Below, piece after piece: positions 39,898 through 46,291 of a DNA stretch of 64,000 nucleotides. A program made the position numbers and the translations under genes. Under the pieces are notes generated by a model. The model worked only from the letters and a program-made list of their open reading frames with translations, did not search any database and had not been told where the DNA came from. The stretch is from an uncultured Lachnospiraceae bacterium (GTDB lineage Bacteria > Bacillota > Clostridia > Lachnospirales > Lachnospiraceae): positions 77,284 through 141,283 of the forward strand of contig CAJTPM010000009.1 in the NCBI GenBank assembly GCA_910578085.1, written 5' to 3'. Each line of letters begins with the position of its first letter. Within the stretch, counting starts at the first letter, position 1.

Positions 39898-40770
39898 ATG
39901 CGCTTAAACAGTATGTGCATCCGCTGCCTGGTGGATAAACAGGAGGCGGGGATCGCAAAGTTTAAAGATGAGGAGAAAAATACCGCTTATATGAAAGAGA
40001 TCGCAAAGATCATCGGCGAGAGCGATGACGAGGCGAGTTCTGCCTATCTGGTATACTTATTTAATCAGGTGTACAGGCGGTATTTCGGCGAGGTGAAGGA
40101 TTATTCGGAGATTAAGAAAGAATATAACAGCTATGTACTGGCGATGGAGGATGAGCTGTATCAGGAGATCGGCGAGGCAAAGGATCCATTGGCGCAGTCC
40201 ATCGTCTATGCGCGCATCGGTAATTACATTGATTTTGGAGCGATGCAGCATGTGGAGAGGGCGGAATTTCTGGAATTGTTTCAGGAAAAAGAAAAAAATC
40301 TCCTGGATCAGAGTGTTTATGAAGACTTTTTGAAAGACTGCCAGAAGGGGAAGAATTTCCTGCTGTTGGCGGATAACTGCGGGGAGATTGTATTGGACAA
40401 GCTGTTTTTACGGGAACTTAAGAAGCGTTTTCCTCACCTGATATTGTCTGTCATGGTGCGGGGGGAGGAAGTTTTAAATGATGTGACGATAAAAGACGCT
40501 GAGGAGACCGGTATCTGTACGGTGGCAAAAGTCGTTTCCAACGGGAACGGCGTGGGCGGCACCGTGGTGGATATGCTGTCTGAGGAGGCGAGACAGGTTC
40601 TTGACCAGGCGGATGTTATGCTGGCCAAGGGACAGGCAAATTTTGAGACGCTGCACGGCTGCGGCAGGAATATCTACTATTCTTTCCTCTGTAAATGCGA
40701 CTGGTTTTCGGGGCGGTTCGGCGTAGAGAAGTATACCGGGATGTTTTTGCGGGAGCGGGACTGCGTCTGA
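39898..40770 (+). CDS. DUF89/ARMT1-like protein
   Basis: 290 residues from ATG 39898, with GGGAGAG upstream; the longer GTG frame adds a cysteine-rich stretch that is probably untranslated. MRLNSMCIRCLVDKQEAGIA is the typical opening of the short bacterial DUF89 group, with two cysteines. FLLLADNCGEIVLDKLFLREL and VMVRGEEVLNDVTIKDAEETG are the metal- and substrate-binding motifs. Relatives act as metal-dependent phosphatases on damaged sugar phosphates or pantetheine phosphates; which is true here is unknown. Confidence 0.88.
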   Translation: MRLNSMCIRCLVDKQEAGIAKFKDEEKNTAYMKEIAKIIGESDDEASSAYLVYLFNQVYRRYFGEVKDYSEIKKEYNSYVLAMEDELYQEIGEAKDPLAQSIVYARIGNYIDFGAMQHVERAEFLELFQEKEKNLLDQSVYEDFLKDCQKGKNFLLLADNCGEIVLDKLFLRELKKRFPHLILSVMVRGEEVLNDVTIKDAEETGICTVAKVVSNGNGVGGTVVDMLSEEARQVLDQADVMLAKGQANFETLHGCGRNIYYSFLCKCDWFSGRFGVEKYTGMFLRERDCV

Positions 40771-40809
40771 ACGGGGAAGCCGGAATTTTTAGAAAAATGT
40801 GAGGACTGG

Positions 40810-40838
40810 TTGGAATCAGCGCGGTAACGTGGTAAAAT
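40810..40838 (+). promoter_or_regulatory. Promoter candidate of the zinc-ribbon gene
   Basis: TTGGAA (40810-40815), 17 bases, TAAAAT (40833-40838), about 30 bases before the ATG at 40867. Confidence 0.5.
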
Positions 40839-40866
40839 AGTAAAAAACAGTGAAAGAGGTGGAAAG

Positions 40867-41130
40867 ATGTTTATTATATGGGGATTCAGAGATTTGGATA
40901 CGGATCTGGGGACGGTGGACTATCTGCACTGCAACAGATGCAATAATGACAGCAACTGGCGGCTGCAGAGGACGACATCCTGGTTTACGCTGTTCTTTAT
41001 TCCGGTGATACCGTACCGCAGGGAGTATTATGTGTACTGCCCGATCTGCCACTGGACGACGGAGGTGCCGAAAGAAGAAGCGAAACGGATTATGGAAAAA
41101 CGCAAGGGGCTGGCACTACAGCAAAAATGA
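40867..41130 (+). CDS. Small zinc-ribbon membrane-associated protein
   Basis: 87 residues with two CxxC pairs, LHCNRCNNDS and VYCPICHWTT, that can form one zinc ribbon. Between them is a hydrophobic stretch (SWFTLFFIPVIPYRREYY) that matches the common zinc-ribbon small protein family (zinc_ribbon_15). The end is Lys/Glu rich. GAGGTGGAAAG precedes the ATG. Function unknown. It is transcribed alone. Confidence 0.85.
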   Translation: MFIIWGFRDLDTDLGTVDYLHCNRCNNDSNWRLQRTTSWFTLFFIPVIPYRREYYVYCPICHWTTEVPKEEAKRIMEKRKGLALQQK

Positions 41131-41193
41131 GCTGCTATGTATTGTCCGGGATTTCGGTACAACGGTTACGATTTTATACATAAAATACATACT

Positions 41194-41222
41194 TTATCTG
41201 GACAAATGACAAAGGTTATACT
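41194..41222 (+). promoter_or_regulatory. Promoter candidate of ilvE
   Basis: TTATCT (41194-41199), 17 bases, TATACT (41217-41222), about 70 bases before the ilvE start. There is no T-box or other recognisable riboswitch in the short leader. Confidence 0.45.
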
Positions 41223-41291
41223 AAGATAAAAAGAAAAAATAAACTGCTCCCCGAGGATGAGGAACAGACAGCCGCAAAGGAGGAGAAAGTT

Positions 41292-42317
41292 ATGGAAAAA
41301 AAACAGCTTGACTGGTCAAATCTTGGTTTCGGTTATATGGAGACAGATGCAAGGTTTGTTTCCACCTACAAAAACGGAAGCTGGGACGACGGCGGGATTG
41401 TCACGGACGCCAATATTACGCTGAATGAATGTGCGGGTGTTTTTCAGTATGCACAGACGATCTTTGAGGGCCTGAAAGCATACACGACACAGGATGGACA
41501 TATCGTATGCTTCCGCCCGGACTTAAACGCAGCGAGAATGGCGGATTCCGCAAAAAGACTGGAGATGCCTGTATTTCCGGAAGATAAATTTGTGGATGCG
41601 GTGGTGGAGACGGTGAAGGCAAACGCCGCTTATGTACCGCCCTTCGGTTCCGGCGCAACGCTCTATATCCGCCCCTACATGATGGGAATTAACCCGGTGA
41701 TCGGTGTGAAACCGGCAGATGAGTATATGTTCCGGATCTTTGTAACGCCGGTGGGACCTTATTTTAAAGGCGGCGCAAAACCCCTGACGATCAAGGTCAG
41801 CGATTTTGACAGAGCTGCGCCTCATGGCACGGGCCATATCAAGGCTGGACTGAACTATGCGATGAGCCTGCACGCCATCGTGACGGCGCACGATGAAGGA
41901 TTTGCGGAAAATATGTATCTGGATCCGCAGACAAGAACAAAGGTGGAAGAGACAGGAGGCGCAAACTTTATCTTTATTACAAAGGATGGAAAGCTTGTGA
42001 CGCCGAAGTCGGACAGCATTCTGCCCTCCATTACAAGACGCTCTCTTGTATACGTGGCGAAGCATTACCTGAATATAGAAGTGGAAGAAAGAGAAGTATT
42101 TTTAGATGAGGTAAAAGATTTTGCAGAGTGCGGTCTCTGCGGTACGGCGGCGGTGATCTCTCCGGTAGGTAAGATCGTGGATCACGGGAAGGAGATCTGC
42201 CTGGCAAGCGGCATGGATGAGATGGGACCGACGACAAAGAAACTCTATGATACGCTGACGGGGATCCAGATGGGTAAGATGGAGGCGCCGAAGGGATGGA
42301 TCAAAACGATCCTGTAA
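41292..42317 (+). CDS. ilvE: Branched-chain amino acid aminotransferase
   Basis: A 341-residue fold-type IV PLP enzyme that interconverts Leu/Ile/Val and their 2-oxo acids. The typical class II eukaryote-like BCAT features are present: FQYAQTIFEGLKAYTTQDG, FRPDLNAARMADSAKRLEMP, TLYIRPYMMGINP, the PLP lysine in GHIKAGLNYAMSLHA, ENMYLDPQTRTKVEETGGAN and ECGLCGTAAVISPVGKI. AAAGGAGGAG lies before the ATG. It is a single gene with a stem-loop after its stop. Confidence 0.96.
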   Translation: MEKKQLDWSNLGFGYMETDARFVSTYKNGSWDDGGIVTDANITLNECAGVFQYAQTIFEGLKAYTTQDGHIVCFRPDLNAARMADSAKRLEMPVFPEDKFVDAVVETVKANAAYVPPFGSGATLYIRPYMMGINPVIGVKPADEYMFRIFVTPVGPYFKGGAKPLTIKVSDFDRAAPHGTGHIKAGLNYAMSLHAIVTAHDEGFAENMYLDPQTRTKVEETGGANFIFITKDGKLVTPKSDSILPSITRRSLVYVAKHYLNIEVEEREVFLDEVKDFAECGLCGTAAVISPVGKIVDHGKEICLASGMDEMGPTTKKLYDTLTGIQMGKMEAPKGWIKTIL

Positions 42318-42330
42318 GGTAAGATGTTCA

Positions 42331-42362
42331 AAACGGGATAATGGGAGACGGTTATCCCGTTT
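42331..42362 (+). terminator. Stem-loop after ilvE
   Basis: AAACGGGATAA pairs with TTATCCCGTTT around a ten-base loop. Only TTT follows, so termination may be partial, and the small gene at 42383 could be read through. Confidence 0.5.
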
Positions 42363-42382
42363 AGTGATGCAGGAAAAGAGGT

Positions 42383-42604
42383 ATGCCGGCTGTGGATGAA
42401 CAGGAAAAAATGATAGAGGAAGTTCTGCGGCATCTGGATCATGAAATGGAGTCAGGCGCATTAAAAATGAGCGTGAATTTCAATGAGCTGCAGGAGGAGG
42501 AGAAACTGGTGGACCATAAATGCTGTCATATGTATGGCAGACCTGTGAATGAGGTTGTGGGATTTTTAGATATGTACTCGGATTCTTCCATGGAAAAGGA
42601 TTAA
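42383..42604 (+). CDS. Small acidic hypothetical protein
   Basis: 73 residues: MPAVDEQEKMIEEVLRHLDH, then EMESGALKMSVNFNELQEEE, and ending CCHMYGRPVNEVVGFLDMYS. Acidic and helical, with a Cys-Cys pair. No membrane segment or known motif. AGGAAAAGAGG precedes the ATG. It follows ilvE after a weak terminator and is convergent with the AraC gene. It has normal codon use, so it is probably real, but I do not recognise it. Confidence 0.6.
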   Translation: MPAVDEQEKMIEEVLRHLDHEMESGALKMSVNFNELQEEEKLVDHKCCHMYGRPVNEVVGFLDMYSDSSMEKD

Positions 42605-42629
42605 GTGCAAAGTAAGCGGTATGGCTGGC

Positions 42630-43535
42630 TTAAAGCTCTTTTTTCAGGGATCCGGGCGTATTTCCAAACATACGGTAGTAGGAGCGCGTAAAGGTGGAGT
42701 AGTGCTGAAAACCGGAGGAATAGCAGGCTTCGGTTAATGGCATGCCGTGCTGGATTTTGTCTCTTGCAGAAAATAGACGCTTTGCATTGATGTATTTTCC
42801 GATGCTGTAGCCTGTCTCCTGCTTGAAAATATGCATGAGATAGCGACGGCTGATAAAAAACTGTTTCGAAAGCGTCTCGATGGAGAGATCACTGTTCAGG
42901 TGTTCATTGATATAATGAAGTACTTCGGTGATTTTCCGGTTGGAGGAACCGGTCTCAATGTAGCGGAATGAATCAGTTAAAAAACTTCTGTTGAGTTCAA
43001 TGAGAAGTTGAACAAACAGGCAGCGGCTATACAGTTCTGCTGCATATTGATGATCGGAAAGGGAGGCTTCCAGCTTTTCACAGAGCCTGAACAGTCTGGG
43101 AACAGAAGAAGAAGAAGTACGCAGCACCGGGCAGAGCTCTGTGTTTTCCGACTGTTTCCGGAAACAGGTTTCCAAGGAAAAATCTTCCGAGATAAAGGAA
43201 GTTAAAAGTTCCGGTGAAACATAGAGGATGATCCGCTCATAGGGGGCGGTGGATCGTATCACGGGCCTGTGTACTTCACCTGCAGCGATCAGGACAATGT
43301 CGGAAGGCTCCAGGCGATAAGTGATCCCCTCAATGAAATAGTCAACATCCCCGGAAAGAAAGAACATGATTTTATAGAAATCGTGGTAATGACATTCATA
43401 GTTTTTCATTTCATGGTCTGTTAAGTGAAAGAGTTTAAAAGGCTCGTTCAGATATCCGGTTTTCTCGTAATCTGTGTTTACCATGGGAAGGACCGTATCC
43501 TTTCTGGGGCCGTGCGGGATGCTTGGCTTTGTCAT
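42630..43535 (-). CDS. AraC-family transcriptional regulator
   Basis: A 301-residue regulator. The N-terminal cupin-like sensing domain (about 25-170) has HYHDFYKIMFFLSGDVDYFI and DIVLIAAGEVHRPV; the C-terminal double helix-turn-helix (about 200-300) has LSIETLSKQFFISRRYLMHI, FKQETGYSIGKYINAKRLFS and SSGFQHYSTFTRSYYRMFGN then TPG. Such proteins often control sugar use. No sugar transport or hydrolase gene is next to it, so its target is not evident. No clear ribosome site precedes the ATG at 43535; ATG 43484 (MVNTDYEKTGYL) is an alternative start. Confidence 0.92.
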   Translation of the reverse strand: MTKPSIPHGPRKDTVLPMVNTDYEKTGYLNEPFKLFHLTDHEMKNYECHYHDFYKIMFFLSGDVDYFIEGITYRLEPSDIVLIAAGEVHRPVIRSTAPYERIILYVSPELLTSFISEDFSLETCFRKQSENTELCPVLRTSSSSVPRLFRLCEKLEASLSDHQYAAELYSRCLFVQLLIELNRSFLTDSFRYIETGSSNRKITEVLHYINEHLNSDLSIETLSKQFFISRRYLMHIFKQETGYSIGKYINAKRLFSARDKIQHGMPLTEACYSSGFQHYSTFTRSYYRMFGNTPGSLKKEL

Positions 43536-43628
43536 TGATGGCTGTTATAACAAATTCCCGATACGGAAATTATTCGGTATCGGGAATTTATAAATATCTT
43601 TTAATATGTATGTTCTGCCTGAAAAGTA

Positions 43629-44099
43629 TTAGTAAAGTGCAGGTGCCAACAGCATGGTCACTATCTGGCCCATGGCAATAGCGGCAACTACCAGCAAAAG
43701 GCAAAGAACAATCTTAATACCGATATTCAGCTTACTTCTGATTACAACCGCGGTAACAAGAAGAGCGATCAAAGCCCAGAGCCATCCGGAGAAGAGAACA
43801 CTGACGATATCCAGTATCAGGAATACCCATCCCCATGCAGGAATCTTCTGATATTCCCAAGGCTGTCCTGTAGCACAGTCATAACCATTGTACGAAAGTA
43901 CAGGTGCTGCCATAGACTGAATAACTAAAGTTGCAGTTCTGTTGCCAAGGGGAATAGTATACTCCGTGTCAACAAAGTGTGTTTTCTTTGCGAATTGGTT
44001 CAGTTTCTGAACGTTACCATTGATGCTTACCTTGCTGCCCTTCAGATCAACTGAATAAGTGCCTTCGTCTGTTGTAACAGACCATGATTTTTTTGCCAT
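43629..44099 (-). CDS. Hypothetical protein with C-terminal membrane helices
   Basis: 156 residues from ATG 44099, which has GGGAGA 7 bases upstream; the longer frame runs into the tRNA and is false. The N-terminal ~90 residues form a beta-rich soluble part (SWSVTTDEGTYSVDLKGSKV, FVDTEYTIPLGNRTATLVIQ), ending in YNGYDCATGQPWEYQKIPAW. Two or three membrane helices follow (WVFLILDIVSVLFSGWLWAL; LIALLVTAVVI; IVLCLLLVVAAIAMGQIVTM). I do not recognise the family. A promoter-like TTGAGC-17-TAAAAT and a perfect hairpin TGCAAAAG-AAA-CTTTTGCA (44131-44149) lie upstream. Confidence 0.7.
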   Translation of the reverse strand: MAKKSWSVTTDEGTYSVDLKGSKVSINGNVQKLNQFAKKTHFVDTEYTIPLGNRTATLVIQSMAAPVLSYNGYDCATGQPWEYQKIPAWGWVFLILDIVSVLFSGWLWALIALLVTAVVIRSKLNIGIKIVLCLLLVVAAIAMGQIVTMLLAPALY

Positions 44100-44130
44100 T
44101 GTAGAGTCTCCCTCTCTTTCCGTATAATTA

Positions 44131-44149
44131 TGCAAAAGAAACTTTTGCA
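44131..44149 (-). promoter_or_regulatory. Leader hairpin of the membrane protein gene
   Basis: TGCAAAAG (44131-44138) and CTTTTGCA (44142-44149) form a perfect 8-bp stem with a three-base loop. It lies between the promoter candidate and the ribosome site of the gene starting at 44099. Confidence 0.4.
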
Positions 44150-44285
44150 TTTTATATGGTATCATTTTGACGCTCAAATGTCCAGTGGGGGGGCAAAAAA
44201 TATGAAATGTTTCTAAAAAAATACAAAAGAAGATGGAAAAACAAAACACCGCCCCCACAACATTTGTTACAGAAACAGTGCTTCG

Positions 44286-44358
44286 TGGGCCATCAGGGAC
44301 TCGAACCCTGGACAAATAGATTAAGAGTCTACTGCTCTACCAACTGAGCTAATGGCCC
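44286..44358 (-). tRNA. tRNA-Lys (anticodon CUU)
   Basis: A 73-base cloverleaf: acceptor GGGCCAT/ATGGCCC with discriminator A, D arm GCTCAGTTGGTAGAGC, anticodon arm GTAGA-CTCTTAA-TCTAT with CTT, T arm CAGGG-TTCGAGT-CCCTG. CCA is not encoded. Confidence 0.97.
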
Positions 44359-44386
44359 GAACAATATTATTCATAACAATGATAAC

Positions 44387-44415
44387 TTTATAAATGTATG
44401 CGTTATTGTTTGCAA
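44387..44415 (-). promoter_or_regulatory. Promoter of tRNA-Lys (shares -35 with tatD promoter)
   Basis: On the minus strand TTGCAA (44415-44410), 17 bases, TATAAA (44392-44387). TTGCAA is its own reverse complement and is also the -35 box of the divergent promoter. Confidence 0.65.
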
Positions 44416-44438
44416 CGCAACAACAATTATAGTATAAT
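44410..44438 (+). promoter_or_regulatory. Promoter of tatD-rsmA (shares -35 with tRNA-Lys promoter)
   Basis: TTGCAA (44410-44415), 17 bases, TATAAT (44433-44438), giving a leader of about 85 AT-rich bases before tatD. Confidence 0.7.
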
Positions 44439-44529
44439 GTTTTTAATAATGCAAGAGTTTTTTGCAAAATTTTCAAAAAAATTTAAGAAACTAAAATTTA
44501 AAATAATTGCAGAAAGAGTGAAGACAGAG

Positions 44530-45306
44530 ATGATATTTGAAAGCCACGCGCATTATGACGATGATGCATTCGATACGGACAGAGATACATTGTTATCGGA
44601 ATTACAGGAAAATGGGATCGGCTATGTGATGAATATATCTTCAAGTCTGTCTTCCGTGCAGGCGACGCTTTCTCTGGCAGAGAAATATTCTTTTATTTAT
44701 GCTGCGGTAGGTGTACATCCTGATAATACGGGAGAACTGAATGATGAAAGCTTTGCATGGCTGAAAGAGCAGTGCAAAAAAGAGAAAGTCCTGGCGGTAG
44801 GTGAGATTGGATTAGATTATTACTGGGACAGCGTAGAGCGGGATGTGCAGGGGAAATGGTTTGCGAGGCAGCTTGCCATGGCAAACGAGGTGAAGCTGCC
44901 GGTAGTGATTCATTCGAGGGAGGCGGCAAAGGCAACATTAGATATTATGAGAGCAGAAGAAGCTGTGGAAAGAAGGGGAGTGATCCATTGTTTTTCCTAT
45001 ACAAAGGAGACCGCCCGGGAATTTCTGGATATGGGATATCTGATCGGTGTGGGTGGTGTTGTGACGTTTAACAACGCGAAGAAACTGCGGGAGTGTGTGG
45101 GTTACGTGCCGATGGATGCTATTTTGCTGGAGACAGACAGTCCCTACCTTGCACCGGTTCCCTACAGGGGGAAAAGAAACTGTTCCCTGTACCTTCCATG
45201 GGTGGTGGCAGAGATTGCGCGAATCAGGGGGATCACGGAGGAAGAGGTTATACAGGCGACAGAACGGAATGCAAAGAGATTATTTATGGACAAAGGACAG
45301 ACATAG
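44530..45306 (+). CDS. tatD: TatD-family metal-dependent deoxyribonuclease
   Basis: 258 residues from ATG 44530 (MIFESHAHYDD). The upstream frame is AT-rich leader and is not needed. Metal ligands are the His pair in ESHAHYDD, Glu in VGEIGLDYYWD, His in PVVIHSREA and GVIHCFSYTKE, and Asp in ILLETDSPYLAP. The family has 3'-5' exonuclease activity on DNA. GRGGxxTFxxAK-like GVGGVVTFNNAKKLRE is also typical. The rsmA start lies one base after its stop, so they share a transcript. Confidence 0.95.
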   Translation: MIFESHAHYDDDAFDTDRDTLLSELQENGIGYVMNISSSLSSVQATLSLAEKYSFIYAAVGVHPDNTGELNDESFAWLKEQCKKEKVLAVGEIGLDYYWDSVERDVQGKWFARQLAMANEVKLPVVIHSREAAKATLDIMRAEEAVERRGVIHCFSYTKETAREFLDMGYLIGVGGVVTFNNAKKLRECVGYVPMDAILLETDSPYLAPVPYRGKRNCSLYLPWVVAEIARIRGITEEEVIQATERNAKRLFMDKGQT

Positions 45307-45307
45307 T

Positions 45308-46204
45308 ATGGCGACATTGGGAATTCCTCAGAATACGATTGAGATATTGCAAAAATATCAGTTTCATTTTCAAAAGAAGTACGGACAGAATTTTCTGATC
45401 GATACATCTGTGCTGGAACGGATCATAAAGGCGGCACAGATCAGTACGGAGGATTGTGTGCTGGAGATCGGGCCGGGGATCGGGACGATGACGCAGTATC
45501 TGGCTGAAACTGCAGGAAAAGTAGTGGCAGTGGAGATCGATAAGGCGCTGATTCCGATTCTGGAGGAGACCCTTGGCCCATATGAAAATGTTACGGTTCT
45601 GCAGGGGGACATTCTGAAAGTGAATATCGGGGAACTGGCAGAAAAATATCATAAGGGAAAGCCCTTGAAGGTGGTGGCGAATCTTCCCTATTATATTACA
45701 ACACCGATTATCATGGGGCTGTTCGAAAAAAAAGTGCCGCTTGACAGCATCACGGTAATGGTGCAGAAAGAGGTGGCGGAGCGAATGCGGGCAAAACCCG
45801 GAACGAAGGATTACGGCGCGCTCTCTCTTGCTGTACAATATTATGCAGTGCCACAGATCGTGGCAAATGTTCCGCCGAACTGTTTTATGCCGAGACCAGC
45901 AGTTGGCAGCGCGGTGGTGAAACTGACATGCTTTGAAAAACCACCGGTGGAAGTGAAGAGTGAAAGGTTTCTGTTTGCATTGATACGCGCTGCTTTTAAT
46001 CAGCGCAGAAAAATGCTGATAAATGCGCTGACAGGGGCCGGAGGGATTGACGTAACAAAGGACAGAATCACAGAGGCTCTGGAAAAACTGGGTATTCAGG
46101 AAACGATACGGGGAGAGAAATTATCTCTTGCAGAGTTTGCAGGACTGGCGGACATGCTTTACAATGGTTCGGGCGAAATCAGATCTTCGGAATACGACAT
46201 TTAA
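45308..46204 (+). CDS. rsmA: 16S rRNA dimethyladenosine transferase
   Basis: 298 residues from ATG 45308. It dimethylates the two adjacent adenines near the 3' end of 16S rRNA. Motifs: HFQKKYGQNFLIDTSVLERI, VLEIGPGIGTMTQYLAE (SAM), VVAVEIDKALIPIL, ANLPYYITTPIIM (catalytic NLPY), ITVMVQKEVAERMRAKPGTK and FNQRRKMLINAL. AAAGGA lies 10 bases upstream. The tatD-rsmA order is common in Firmicutes, but the usual rnmV (ribonuclease M5) gene between them is absent here. Confidence 0.97.
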   Translation: MATLGIPQNTIEILQKYQFHFQKKYGQNFLIDTSVLERIIKAAQISTEDCVLEIGPGIGTMTQYLAETAGKVVAVEIDKALIPILEETLGPYENVTVLQGDILKVNIGELAEKYHKGKPLKVVANLPYYITTPIIMGLFEKKVPLDSITVMVQKEVAERMRAKPGTKDYGALSLAVQYYAVPQIVANVPPNCFMPRPAVGSAVVKLTCFEKPPVEVKSERFLFALIRAAFNQRRKMLINALTGAGGIDVTKDRITEALEKLGIQETIRGEKLSLAEFAGLADMLYNGSGEIRSSEYDI

Positions 46205-46229
46205 GGTACAATATTTAGTATGTATTGTT

Positions 46230-46258
46230 TTGACTTATAACAAAACCTATGGTACACT
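46230..46258 (+). promoter_or_regulatory. SigA-type promoter of the TPR gene
   Basis: TTGACT (46230-46235), 17 bases, TACACT (46253-46258), about 27 bases before the transcription of GAGGTGAG and the TTG start at 46292. Confidence 0.65.
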
Positions 46259-46291
46259 TAAAAATTAGAAAAGAGTTTGAGGTGAGTACCT

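Noticed and set aside
44100..44315. N-terminal extension of the membrane protein gene into the tRNA-Lys region
   Set aside because: It would overlap the tRNA and has no family features; ATG 44099 has a proper ribosome site.
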